Shown here piece by piece: positions 1 to 7,690 of a stretch of DNA of 64,000 nucleotides. Both the position numbers and the translations under genes were made by a program. Source of the stretch: JAJTFW01 sp046330075 (lineage in GTDB: Bacteria; Bacteroidota; Bacteroidia; AKYH767-A; OLB10). A model generated the notes under the pieces. The model was not told the origin of the DNA, did not search any database, and was given only the letters and a program-made list of their open reading frames with translations. The DNA lies in assembly GCA_046330075.1 (NCBI GenBank), contig JAXLTL010000010.1, positions 1 to 64,000 of the forward strand. The letters run 5' to 3'. Each line of letters begins with the position of its first letter. Position 1 is the stretch's first letter.

Positions 1-96
1 AAACTGGGCGAACGAAATGAACGGAGTCTACGCCCCGGAAACTATAAAATTGAAACGACCGCCGACTATTACATCGTCAGTGTGCCACTCGAATAA
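1..96 (+). CDS. C-terminal end of an unidentified protein (partial)
   Basis: Frame 1 is open from the first base to a TAA at 94-96, giving the last 31 residues of a protein whose start lies outside the window. The end reads ..NYKIETTADYYIVSVPLE and is not a T9SS sorting domain or a membrane segment. A strong hairpin follows at 124-153, as expected downstream of a finished gene. No function can be assigned from so short a tail. The call rests on the uninterrupted frame, protein-like composition and position before the hairpin. Confidence 0.5.
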   Translation, partial: KLGERNERSLRPGNYKIETTADYYIVSVPLE

Positions 97-123
97 CCTG
101 ATCGACTAACAACAAACAACCCC

Positions 124-153
124 AATTGCCGGCAGCATAAGCTGCCGGCAATT
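124..153. terminator. Intergenic hairpin, possible terminator
   Basis: A 13-bp perfect inverted repeat (AATTGCCGGCAGC / GCTGCCGGCAATT) with an ATAA loop lies between the partial gene ending at 96 and the lipoprotein gene at 173. There is no T-run directly after it on the plus strand, so it may work as a weak terminator, an RNA-stabilising hairpin or both. Confidence 0.55.
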
Positions 154-172
154 ACCATTCCATCTAACCACC

Positions 173-763
173 ATGAAAAATGTCATTCAGCTACTGGCAT
201 CCGCACTGTTTCTGCTTACAGTCTCCGGCTGCAAATTCTCAGAAAGTGTCATTCTGGGATTCAGACCTGTCAAAGAAAAAACGGAAGCACAATTGCTACG
301 TTATGAAAAAAGAAAAGGCCTTCAAACCGACAATAATTATTATTACATTGACTCGGCATCCTATTACAACAATCTGGCAAAAACGCTGAATGAGGATGGC
401 TTCACCCGAATGGAAGTATATGATAAGAATGGAAATCTCCTGCCGCCCTATGATACCGCCGATTGTCCCGCTCCGCTGAACCGGTACCTGGCTTCACTCT
501 GCACCAACACACAGGAACCTGTTGCCGGAACAGCACTCGCAGAAAAAATGAAATTGATTAAACCCTTTAAAAACAATGCAGCAGCGGCCATCTACAATCC
601 GGCAGATTACGATTACACTGTCATTCTCTACTGGGGGCGATTTATGGGGATTTCGAACAAACTGAATGCACGTAATTTCGAGCAGGCTTTAAAAAAGCAC
701 GAAGGCTGTAAAATCCATTACTTCAAAGTGACCCTGGATCCTGTAAATATATTGCGGCAATAA
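173..763 (+). CDS. Small lipoprotein of unknown function, paralogue of the next gene
   Basis: The 196-residue product begins with a lipoprotein signal: MKNVIQLLASALFLLTVSGC has a short basic start, a hydrophobic stretch and a lipobox ending at Cys20. It is therefore expected to be lipid-anchored in the outer membrane or periplasm. I do not recognise the mature domain. Near its C terminus it has YTVILYWGRFMG, followed by a basic helix and a final beta-like segment (KIHYFKVTLDP). The same arrangement recurs in the following gene, so the two are paralogues from a local duplication. The 26-bp gap to that gene suggests co-transcription. No catalytic motif is obvious. The YWGR/YWCR element recalls the strand before a thioredoxin active site, but a CxxC pair is absent. 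Confidence 0.7.
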   Translation: MKNVIQLLASALFLLTVSGCKFSESVILGFRPVKEKTEAQLLRYEKRKGLQTDNNYYYIDSASYYNNLAKTLNEDGFTRMEVYDKNGNLLPPYDTADCPAPLNRYLASLCTNTQEPVAGTALAEKMKLIKPFKNNAAAAIYNPADYDYTVILYWGRFMGISNKLNARNFEQALKKHEGCKIHYFKVTLDPVNILRQ

Positions 764-831
764 AATCCGGTAAGCGGTTAAACCAAGCAATGATTCTTCC
801 TGTTATATCTCTACAAAAAGTCCCTCACGTG

Positions 832-1470
832 ATGATGTCCGGCAAAACAAGAAAGCAGTTCACTGTACTCTGCTTGTTACTCTTCTCCATTTTTTTCAGT
901 TCCTGCAGCTTCGTGATCGAAAAGATGATGGGCATACGCAGTGCGCACCCGTTGACCGAAAAAGAACATCGCCGGTTTCTCAAAAAGCTGGGTGCCGCCT
1001 CTGACCTTACGTATTATGCGGACAGCAGTTACCTCTCCGCTCTGAATAAACTATACCCCGACAGTTCTCAGCACCATCAGATGAAAAACCATTACCAGCC
1101 CATACAGGTCCTATACTTTGGACATTCATCACTTCCATCTTTTTCGATGATCAACTGTTACGCAGGTGGTTTTCCGAAACTGAACTGGAATGAAGATGGG
1201 CGCTTCGATACATTTCCTCCAATCAATGGATCTCCGGTCGATACAATTTTCACATTGGAAAGGCTGTTGAAAAACATCAAACCCTACAACGGAAGCAACG
1301 GCCTTATGTCGGGGCAAGATGAACCCTATACTGTTGTTCTTTACTGGTGCAGATGGAACTTCCGTGAATCGAAGCGCCTGCACCGGTTAGTAAAAGAAAA
1401 TCTGGCTAAGACCAATGAACCCTGGCGGATACTCTATGTAAACACCGACCGGTATATAGCCGGAGAGTAA
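832..1470 (+). CDS. Small lipoprotein of unknown function, paralogue of the previous gene
   Basis: The frame opens at ATG 790, but the in-frame ATGs at 832 and 835 place the basic start KTRKQ directly before the hydrophobic segment. This gives a normal lipoprotein signal with lipobox FFSSC, so I choose 832 (212 residues). The C-terminal segment YTVVLYWCRWNFRESKRLHRL matches YTVILYWGRFMGISNKLNAR in the upstream gene in spacing and character, and both proteins share an early G(I/F)R element after the lipid anchor. Homologues probably form a small Bacteroidota-specific lipoprotein family. Function is unknown. It probably shares a transcript with the first copy. Confidence 0.65.
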   Translation: MMSGKTRKQFTVLCLLLFSIFFSSCSFVIEKMMGIRSAHPLTEKEHRRFLKKLGAASDLTYYADSSYLSALNKLYPDSSQHHQMKNHYQPIQVLYFGHSSLPSFSMINCYAGGFPKLNWNEDGRFDTFPPINGSPVDTIFTLERLLKNIKPYNGSNGLMSGQDEPYTVVLYWCRWNFRESKRLHRLVKENLAKTNEPWRILYVNTDRYIAGE

Positions 1471-1499
1471 ACTTCAAAATTCAACCAATACGCTTCCTT

Positions 1500-1556
1500 A
1501 TGAAAGCATCATTATACGTTTCACTGACCCTCCTTGTCATCCCATTAAACTGCTGA
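1500..1556 (+). pseudogene. Possible relict lipoprotein: signal peptide ending at the lipobox Cys
   Basis: An 18-codon frame encodes MKASLYVSLTLLVIPLNC followed directly by TGA. It starts 29 bp after the second lipoprotein gene and looks like a complete lipoprotein signal peptide with its lipobox cysteine but no mature protein. It could be the leftover 5' end of a third paralogue, a tiny lipopeptide, or coincidence. No continuation of the paralogous sequence is visible before the promoter at 1611. Confidence 0.3.
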
Positions 1557-1610
1557 ATATCTAACAATTATAAAGACCCGCCAAAGCGTGGTGTATCCGC
1601 CTGAATGCCG

Positions 1611-1618
1611 TATCTTTG
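1611..1618 (+). promoter_or_regulatory. Bacteroidota-type -7 box (TATCTTTG)
   Basis: An exact match to TAnnTTTG sits 44 bp upstream of the acyl-CoA dehydrogenase ATG. No clear -33 TTTG is visible at the ideal distance, so the call rests on the -7 box and its position. Confidence 0.6.
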
Positions 1619-1662
1619 CGCCGTTAAAAAATGCACCGTACAGGTGCCAGCAATAAAAAGTT

Positions 1663-2841
1663 ATGTCACAAGATCGTTTCCAGGGCCATGATTACTATCT
1701 CATGGATGAACTCCTGACCGAAGAACACCGTCTGATTCGTGATTCAGTTCGCGAATGGGTAAAGCGGGATGTATCACCGATTATTGAAGATTACGCGCAG
1801 CGGGCTGCCTTCCCGACCCAGATCATCAAGGGTCTGGCCGGTATCGGAGCCTTTGGTCCGTATATCCCTGTCGAATACGGCGGTGGCGGACTCGATCAGA
1901 TCTCTTACGGACTGATTATGCAGGAAGTAGAGCGCGGTGATTCCGGTGTACGCTCTACAGCTTCGGTACAAAGCTCGCTGGTTATGTATCCGATTTACAC
2001 CTATGGATCGGAGGAACAGCGCAAAAAATATCTCCCCAAACTGGCGACCGGGGAAATGATGGGATGTTTTGGCTTGACCGAACCCAACCATGGATCTAAC
2101 CCTTCAGGAATGCTCACCAATATCAAGGACGCGGGAGATCATGTGATTCTGAACGGTTCCAAGATGTGGATCAGCAACGCACCCTTTGCGGATATTGCGG
2201 TAGTGTGGGCAAAAGATGAGGAAGGTGTAATCCGCGGACTAGTTGTTGAGCGTGGCATGGAAGGATTCTCAACGCCCGAAACGCATAATAAATGGTCGCT
2301 GCGGGCCAGTGCTACCGGCGAACTCGTATTTGACAACGTAAAAGTTCCAGAATCACATATCTTCCCAAATGTCAAAGGCATCAAGGGACCGCTTGGCTGT
2401 TTGAACTCAGCCCGTTACGGCATTGCCTGGGGTGCGATTGGAGCCGCGATGGACTGCTACGACACTGCACTTCGTTACAGCAAAGAGCGTATTCAGTTCG
2501 GAAGGCCGATAGGCGGATTCCAGTTACAGCAGAAGAAGCTGGCGGAGATGATTACCGAAATTACCAAGGCACAACTGCTTACCTGGCGATTGGGTGTCTT
2601 GAAAAATGAAAACCGCGCAACGCCGGCGCAGATTTCGATGGCGAAACGCAATAATGTGAACATGGCCATCCAGATTGCCCGGGAAGCACGTCAGATGCTG
2701 GGCGGTATGGGTATCACCGGCGAATACCCGATCATGCGCCACATGATGAACCTGGAAAGCGTAATTACCTACGAAGGAACCCACGATATCCACCTGTTAA
2801 TCACAGGAATGGATGTTACCGGCTTCAACGCATTCGTTTAA
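1663..2841 (+). CDS. gcdH: Acyl-CoA dehydrogenase, glutaryl-CoA dehydrogenase type
   Basis: The 392-residue cytoplasmic flavoenzyme has the complete acyl-CoA dehydrogenase fold. It has an N-terminal helical domain, the FAD/substrate segment GCFGLTEPNHGSNPSGM (about residues 134-150), the WISNAPFAD strand, and a C-terminal helical domain with the R(I)QFGRPIGGFQ signature. The catalytic base is Glu371 in TYEGTHDIHLLITG. This C-terminal motif and the ending TGFNAF are those of glutaryl-CoA dehydrogenases, which oxidise and decarboxylate glutaryl-CoA to crotonyl-CoA in lysine and tryptophan breakdown. Electrons would pass to electron-transfer flavoprotein. It is a single-gene unit between a TAnnTTTG box and a strong hairpin terminator. 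Substrate is inferred from motif similarity, so a related short-chain substrate is not excluded. Confidence 0.88.
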   Translation: MSQDRFQGHDYYLMDELLTEEHRLIRDSVREWVKRDVSPIIEDYAQRAAFPTQIIKGLAGIGAFGPYIPVEYGGGGLDQISYGLIMQEVERGDSGVRSTASVQSSLVMYPIYTYGSEEQRKKYLPKLATGEMMGCFGLTEPNHGSNPSGMLTNIKDAGDHVILNGSKMWISNAPFADIAVVWAKDEEGVIRGLVVERGMEGFSTPETHNKWSLRASATGELVFDNVKVPESHIFPNVKGIKGPLGCLNSARYGIAWGAIGAAMDCYDTALRYSKERIQFGRPIGGFQLQQKKLAEMITEITKAQLLTWRLGVLKNENRATPAQISMAKRNNVNMAIQIAREARQMLGGMGITGEYPIMRHMMNLESVITYEGTHDIHLLITGMDVTGFNAFV

Positions 2842-2854
2842 GGTCAATGGATAT

Positions 2855-2897
2855 AAAAAACCCCGGATTGAGCAGATCAGTCCGGGGTTTTTCTTTT
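2855..2897. terminator. Bidirectional rho-independent terminator
   Basis: The perfect stem AAAAACCCCGGA / TCCGGGGTTTTT with a short loop has A-runs on one side and T-runs on the other. It therefore fits as a terminator for both the dehydrogenase gene (plus) and the convergent TerB-like gene (minus). Confidence 0.85.
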
Positions 2898-2912
2898 ATA
2901 GACAGGAAGTGT

Positions 2913-3263
2913 TTACATCGAATAGTTCTCCTCCCAGGCATTAAACAGCTCATTCAGGAAGAGATTTTCTTTCGGGGTAATATTCTTATCGGCGATCACC
3001 AGTTTAACGGCAAAATCAAGAAAATGAGCCCGTTCGTCAGGAGTTGAGTCCATATAAAACGCATTCATGGCATTATTAAAATGCACAGGATAATCTTCCG
3101 GATCGAGGCTGGCAAGGACATCCATTTCATCGTCCAGGTCAGCATCGAGGGGAAAATTTTCGATGAGATAGTTTTTGATGATCCGGTCTTCCTTCCCATT
3201 AAACTTCTCATCCACAGCCGATAAGATCATCAAAAGATGGTAGCCGGCGATTGCTTTGTTCAT
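2913..3263 (-). CDS. TerB-like helical protein of unknown role
   Basis: The 116-residue protein has no signal peptide and looks all-helical. Its start (AGYHLLMILSAVDEKFNGKEDRIIKNYL) and its later segment (FAVKLVIADKNITPKENLFLNELF) each contain the 'A.D..I...E..FL' pattern typical of the TerB/DUF533-like superfamily, in which paired acidic residues bind metal. TerB-family proteins are linked to tellurite resistance and membrane stress, but many stand-alone members have no known role. The gene is single, convergent with the acyl-CoA dehydrogenase and ends at the shared terminator. Family assignment is by pattern only. Confidence 0.7.
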   Translation of the reverse strand: MNKAIAGYHLLMILSAVDEKFNGKEDRIIKNYLIENFPLDADLDDEMDVLASLDPEDYPVHFNNAMNAFYMDSTPDERAHFLDFAVKLVIADKNITPKENLFLNELFNAWEENYSM

Positions 3264-3449
3264 GATAGTATAACAAGAATAACGAAGCTAAGTTAAGGAA
3301 TGATCCAACGTTAATCCAACTAAAAACAAGATTTTCTGTTGAAGATCAGCCTCAAACGAACAAATATCAGTCTGACCCGAAACATTCGAAAAATACACCC
3401 GTTACGATACCCGAAGCGAATTATTAATCGCGGGGAAAACAGAATTTAC

Positions 3450-3457
3450 TATGTTTG
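3450..3457 (+). promoter_or_regulatory. -7 box (TATGTTTG) of the tRNA-Cys gene
   Basis: An exact TAnnTTTG match ends 11 bp before the first base of the mature tRNA, which is a sensible distance for a start point just upstream of the tRNA. Confidence 0.65.
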
Positions 3458-3468
3458 CACCCGCAATT

Positions 3469-3539
3469 GGTCGCGTGGCCGAGCGGTTAGGCAGAGGTCT
3501 GCAAAACCTTGTACAGCAGTTCGAATCTGCTCGCGACCT
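3469..3539 (+). tRNA. tRNA-Cys (anticodon GCA)
   Basis: A complete cloverleaf is visible. The acceptor stem GGTCGCG pairs with CGCGACC, and the D arm contains AGCGGTTA. The anticodon stem is GAGGT/ACCTT around the loop CTGCAAA with anticodon GCA, and the T arm is AGCAG-TTCGAAT-CTGCT. The discriminator is U, as is usual for tRNA-Cys. CCA is not encoded. The last 12 bases (3527-3538) recur at 7371-7382. Confidence 0.95.
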
Positions 3540-3551
3540 CAACAGCAATCC

Positions 3552-3590
3552 ATCCCTGTTAAGCATAGCTTAACAGGGATTTTGCTTTTA
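3552..3590 (+). terminator. Terminator hairpin after tRNA-Cys
   Basis: A 13-bp perfect stem (ATCCCTGTTAAGC / GCTTAACAGGGAT) with an ATA loop is followed by TTTTGCTTTTA. It lies 12 bp after the tRNA and is also the first branch of the larger folded region described separately. Confidence 0.75.
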
Positions 3591-3732
3591 ATGCCATTCA
3601 AGCTCGCTTGAAAATGGCATTAAAGCAAAATCGCAGGCACCGCAGGTGCCTGGGATGGATTGCTTTTGATCGCCCTTCGATCGCCCCGATGAAATTTAAC
3701 CTTTGGTTAAAATTTATCGGGGCACTCTGCGA

Positions 3733-3787
3733 GCGACCAGTATTACTCCCGCCACCGTAGGTGGAAGAGGTTTGTCTTTGGATCTCC
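3733..3787. repeat. 55-bp dispersed repeat, copy 1
   Basis: This segment starts GCGACCAGTATTACTCCCGC, ends TTTGTCTTTGGATCTCC and carries the small hairpin CCACC-GTA-GGTGG. It matches 7377-7431 in the same orientation with only a few base differences. The two copies bracket the LamG/MopE gene. Confidence 0.85.
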
Positions 3788-3928
3788 CCCCTCTCGCAGA
3801 TCACCGAGGCCACTTGTGGACGAGGTAATCTGCGAGCGACTGCAACTAAAAGCCACTAATTCAGCGAGGTTGGATTGGGAAGCTTTTTATGGATATGTTT
3901 CTATTTAAAAAAACGCTATCTCAATTTC

Positions 3929-6871
3929 TCACTTCGCCACCTCAAATCTCCTCACAATCACTTTGTCGTTTACAATTCCTTTCAATATATAAACTCCCTC
4001 AACCAAACTTCTAATATCTATCCTGTCTGTCGTCACTGTTCTCAAAACAGATTCACCAAGCAAATTATAAATCTCTATTTGATACGGCATCTGGCTCTTA
4101 CAATTCACATACAGTACGTCATTTGCCGGATTTGGATAAATTTCGAAACTTTCTGCATTGGTTCCTCCAGATAGGCGAGTACAATTTACGGGATCAATAT
4201 TTATTCCGCTTAAATATCTTGGCAAGCTGTTGCCGCAACTATTTCCGGCAATAACATTTATACTTTTTCCGGTCACAGATATACTTGGGTAATTAAGAAG
4301 TACGTTCTTGGTGCCCTGACCGCCTGCAACAGTTACCCCGTTAAAAACGGTCCAGTTATATGTATCCGCTCCCACGACAGTACTCACAGAATAAGGTTGA
4401 TTTGTAACTCCCGGACAAATTTGTGTCGCCCCATTTATGAGCCCCGGTTTTGCAGGGATGGCGTTAACGTTCAAAGTCCGTAAAGGTGAACTGCCACAAT
4501 TATTCTGACCTGATACGGTAATTGCACCTGTGAAAAAAGTGGAATCATAATTTACTGTAATGCTATTCGACCCCTGACCACTAACAATACTTGCTCCAAC
4601 AGGTACTGTCCAATTGTAAGCTAAAGTCGAAGGCTGTTGAATAACACTATATATTACCTCCTCTAATTTACATAGACCACTATTTTGACCGCTTATTGCC
4701 AAAGGTGACAAAGGTGTGTTTAATAACAAGTTTTTTGTACGAACTGCTCCTGTGCCGCAGGCATTGGCAGCACTTACACTTAGCACTCCACCGGAATAAT
4801 TATTCAATACAACGGTCTTTATAATGTTTGTACTTTCTCCTTCAATCAGAGTCAAGCCAGTAGGCAATGTCCAGATATAACTGCGGGCACGGGCAACTGA
4901 AAGTACAGAATATGTTGCTGTATCTCCGGGGCAAACACGTAAAGGACCAGAAATACTCGATGGACGTACAGGTATTGAAATCTGAATATGAATATCAACT
5001 GATGTTGTAGCCTGTCCGCAAGTGCCGGTAACTGTAACTGATAAAGGTCCTACTATGCCTTTATGGGCTGAAGGAAGATTCCAGAAGACTGAAAGATTTT
5101 GAGTTCCTTGTCCAGCAAGAATTTGCATTCCCTGTGGACAAGTCCATTGATAATTTGTTGCTCCCGGTACAGCCGGAAGAGAGAAAGCCGCTTGTCCTGT
5201 GATTAGAGGAATACATTGTACAGCCGGACCTGAAATATTTCCGAGAACCGGAACAAGCCCATCATCAGCAATACCATCACAATCATCGTCCACTCCATTA
5301 CAGATTTCAGGTACTCCAGGGTTAATGAAGGGATTTGTATCATCACAGTCACCGCTTTGTATAACTCCATTAGGAGGAGCAAAACAAAAATTGCCAAGCA
5401 ACAAACCTCCGTAACCATCATTGTCCGAATCAGAATAATATGGTATTGTATATGAATTAGGGCCACAATATAATTCAACTACTTCCTGTTGTGTTAGTGC
5501 CCTATTCCAAATTCCTATATCGTCATAGATACCATATGAAAATTCAGGTAGACCAAATATATCCACACCAAAATATAACCTATGACTGGTATCATTACAT
5601 GTTATAGTAGAGTGCGACCAAGTAGAAATTAATAAACCGTCCACAAATAATGATGTAGAGTTTCCTGCAATAACTGCTGTTGCATTATGCCAATTATTAT
5701 TAAGAGGGTTAAAGCTACCAACACCACCGTAACCTGAACATCCAAGATTTGTGTTTGTATGACCAACGTTTGAACCCAAAGAGCATACATAACTTCCAGT
5801 TGTTGCAGAGGAATACGTTATATGCAACGCAGTCGTTGAGTTAAACTCCCCCCACGCCGAAATTGTAATTGTGTCATTAAAAAACAAGGGATTATGTGTT
5901 AATTCTATGAAGTCGTTTATTCCATCGAAACTAAAAGCACTGTTCGGATTACCGAATCGATCAGCTACCAATGTAGCGCCATTCACCGTCCCATTATTTC
6001 CATTGCCGCTCTCATCATTTGCATTTCCGCAAAAAGGCCAGTAACCTACTAGACCAGTATTGAGACTGGGAGGTAAAGGGTTGCATAGAGGAGGTGTTGA
6101 AGATGTGTACAGATTTGTTATTTCCTGCTGGGTGAGGGCGCGATTCCAGATACCAATATCATCGAGTTTTCCATTAAAATAATTAGAGGGGATACCATTG
6201 CTAGTCCAATAACCTTTTCCCATCAAAAGTGCTAGATTATTTGAACCAATGCTCGTGGCAGAATTCAATAATTTAGCATCTATTAAATTTCCGTTAAAAT
6301 ATGCAAAGGCGGAATCAATATTTTTATTGATTACACAAACCACATGGCACCATTGGTTTATTGCAAAATGTGAATTTGGCAACATCGTCATTCCCCAAGG
6401 AGAAGAAGACCCATTCTTATATCTGTGGTAAAGGTTATTAGAAGGATATTGTCCAAAAGTTACTTCAAACCCGGCATTGGAATTCCCTGTAGGATCAATC
6501 GCAAGATTTTGGTTTGTCTTGCTAAAAATTCCCATATCATTACCCTGTGGACTCGGAATTAAAGGTAGATTTATCCAAAAAGATATAGATTGATTACTTG
6601 CCGTGAATGTTAAACTTGAACTATGAGGCACTTCAATATAATTAGTGGTCCCATTAAAATTATATGCACTTGCTGGATTACCAAAACGATCGTCATCCAA
6701 AGTTGCACCAATTACAACACCATTATTCCCATTCCCGCTCTCATCATTGGCATTCCCATTAAATGGCCACCATCCAACGAGTCCATTCGTTGGAATATAA
6801 TTTGGAACTTGCGCTGTCAATGACAGGGCCATGCTATGAATAACTATAGCAGCAATAAATACCTTTTTCAT
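3929..6871 (-). CDS. Secreted LamG/MopE-domain protein with T9SS sorting domain
   Basis: The 980-residue protein starts with a Sec signal (MKKVFIAAIVIHSMALSLTAQ). Two concanavalin-A-like/LamG domains follow (about residues 28-255 and 270-465). Each opens with GLVGWWPF/GLVGYWPF..NANDESGNGNNG and closes with DDIGIWNRALTQQE. A short MopE-type segment (about 480-540) has DCDDTNPFINPG and ICNGVDDDCDG, which is calcium-binding-like and rich in Asp. Four or more Ig/PKD-like repeats with YxWT(V/L)P follow. The end (about 905-980) is a T9SS type A sorting domain (IYPNPANDVLYV ... EGVYILKG). It should be exported and attached to the cell surface, possibly binding glycans. The gene is clearly richer in A and T than its neighbours and lies between two copies of a 55-bp repeat, both hints of acquisition. 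Confidence 0.85.
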   Translation of the reverse strand: MKKVFIAAIVIHSMALSLTAQVPNYIPTNGLVGWWPFNGNANDESGNGNNGVVIGATLDDDRFGNPASAYNFNGTTNYIEVPHSSSLTFTASNQSISFWINLPLIPSPQGNDMGIFSKTNQNLAIDPTGNSNAGFEVTFGQYPSNNLYHRYKNGSSSPWGMTMLPNSHFAINQWCHVVCVINKNIDSAFAYFNGNLIDAKLLNSATSIGSNNLALLMGKGYWTSNGIPSNYFNGKLDDIGIWNRALTQQEITNLYTSSTPPLCNPLPPSLNTGLVGYWPFCGNANDESGNGNNGTVNGATLVADRFGNPNSAFSFDGINDFIELTHNPLFFNDTITISAWGEFNSTTALHITYSSATTGSYVCSLGSNVGHTNTNLGCSGYGGVGSFNPLNNNWHNATAVIAGNSTSLFVDGLLISTWSHSTITCNDTSHRLYFGVDIFGLPEFSYGIYDDIGIWNRALTQQEVVELYCGPNSYTIPYYSDSDNDGYGGLLLGNFCFAPPNGVIQSGDCDDTNPFINPGVPEICNGVDDDCDGIADDGLVPVLGNISGPAVQCIPLITGQAAFSLPAVPGATNYQWTCPQGMQILAGQGTQNLSVFWNLPSAHKGIVGPLSVTVTGTCGQATTSVDIHIQISIPVRPSSISGPLRVCPGDTATYSVLSVARARSYIWTLPTGLTLIEGESTNIIKTVVLNNYSGGVLSVSAANACGTGAVRTKNLLLNTPLSPLAISGQNSGLCKLEEVIYSVIQQPSTLAYNWTVPVGASIVSGQGSNSITVNYDSTFFTGAITVSGQNNCGSSPLRTLNVNAIPAKPGLINGATQICPGVTNQPYSVSTVVGADTYNWTVFNGVTVAGGQGTKNVLLNYPSISVTGKSINVIAGNSCGNSLPRYLSGINIDPVNCTRLSGGTNAESFEIYPNPANDVLYVNCKSQMPYQIEIYNLLGESVLRTVTTDRIDIRSLVEGVYILKGIVNDKVIVRRFEVAK

Positions 6872-7376
6872 ATTATAAAATTTATTGGGTTAAGGTTTCA
6901 ATTTTTATTAAAAACTCAGTAAACAAGGATGCAATAATACAAATCAACCTTTCTTGAAAAATCTAAAATCCTGATTAATCAAAAAGGCAAATTTCACTCT
7001 AACTAAATTTCACATTAATGAGTAAAGAAGCAACATATCTAGATCTCAATAGAGTTAAATATCAGTTTTTATGAGGTGTGTACTGGTTTCCTTGCCAAAT
7101 TATGAACGAATTCGAAAATTATCAAAAAATCTCAATAGCAAACATGATAAATTCTCCACTTTTAAAATCCTTCTTATGATCAAAGGGGTGGTTTTAGTAT
7201 ATTCTATTGAAAATCTGTAGAATATATATTTGAACAGATTAAAAATATATTGGTACAGATAAAGCCGAATCACTTTAAATTTCATCTTATATATATTAAA
7301 CCGAACAAAGTCAGTGTTTTAGTTTCATGCGCAACAGATTACGAATTGTTTTTTCCCATCCTTCCAAAGACTGCTC
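6872..7376. other. AT-rich intergenic region, no gene seen
   Basis: About 500 bp of A/T-rich sequence holds the presumed promoter of the minus-strand LamG gene at its left end. Open frames here (for example 7100-7285 minus) have no plausible composition or ribosome site. The right end carries the 12-bp match to the tRNA-Cys 3' end and the second 55-bp repeat. Confidence 0.6.
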
Positions 7377-7382
7377 GCGACC
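7371..7382. other. 12-bp copy of the tRNA-Cys 3' end (possible att remnant)
   Basis: CTGCTCGCGACC is identical to the T-arm/acceptor end of tRNA-Cys (3527-3538) and in the same orientation. It runs straight into the second 55-bp repeat. Duplicated tRNA 3' ends are the classic trace of site-specific integration. Here no integrase is present, so this is only suggestive. Confidence 0.4.
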
Positions 7383-7431
7383 GGTATTTTTCCCGCCACC
7401 GTAGGTGGAAGAGGTTTGTCTTTGGGTCTCC
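7377..7431. repeat. 55-bp dispersed repeat, copy 2
   Basis: This is the second copy of the element at 3733-3787, in the same orientation. It includes the core CCCGCCACCGTAGGTGGAAG and the tail GAGGTTTGTCTTTG. It overlaps the tRNA-like 12-mer at its left edge. Confidence 0.85.
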
Positions 7432-7440
7432 ACTACCCGC

Positions 7441-7690
7441 ATAGCAGAAAGAGAAACAGAGCGAGAGCGGGAAACAGAGCGAGAAAGAGAAACAGAGCGA
7501 GAGCGGGAGACAGAGCGAGAAAGAGAAAGAGAAACAGAGCGAGAGCGGGAGACAGAGCGAGAAAGAGAAACAGAAAGAGAGCGGGAGACAGAGCGAGAAA
7601 GAGAGTGAGAGCTAGGATAGAGGAAACAGAGCGAGAAAGAGAAACAGAGCGAGAAAGAGAGCGAGTGCGGGAAAGAGTAACAGAAACAGA
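7441..7690. repeat. Purine-only low-complexity tract with about 6-bp period
   Basis: The plus strand is almost entirely A, G and C in the pattern GAGCGA / GAGAAA / CAGAGC / GCGGGA, with almost no T for about 170 bases and few after that. All three frames give Arg/Glu/Thr/Ala repeats (RERETE, RARAGN), which is typical of a repeat and not of a protein. Such tracts can form triplex or slipped structures and vary in length between strains. Confidence 0.8.

Larger units (their letters stand above)
3544..3840. repeat. Dense cluster of nested inverted repeats beside tRNA-Cys
   Basis: No gene is present. An outer stem (AGCAATCCATCCC at 3544-3556 with GGGATGGATTGCT at 3653-3665) encloses three hairpins. 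These are the tRNA terminator, a stem formed by TTTTGCTTTTAATGCCATT with AATGGCATTAAAGCAAAA, and CAGGCACC-GCA-GGTGCCTG. Downstream come a GATCG/CGATC hairpin and a long near-perfect hairpin (CCCCGAT...ATCGGGG, about 3684-3722). The segment TCTGCGAG (3726-3733) can pair with CTCGCAGA (3793-3800), which can alternatively pair with TCTGCGAG near 3829-3836. The last pair surrounds the 55-bp repeat. This resembles a composite of palindromic intergenic elements or a structured RNA. Confidence 0.7.

Noticed and set aside
7100..7285. Short minus-strand frame
   Set aside because: Composition simply mirrors AT-rich DNA, with no ribosome site and no protein-like pattern.
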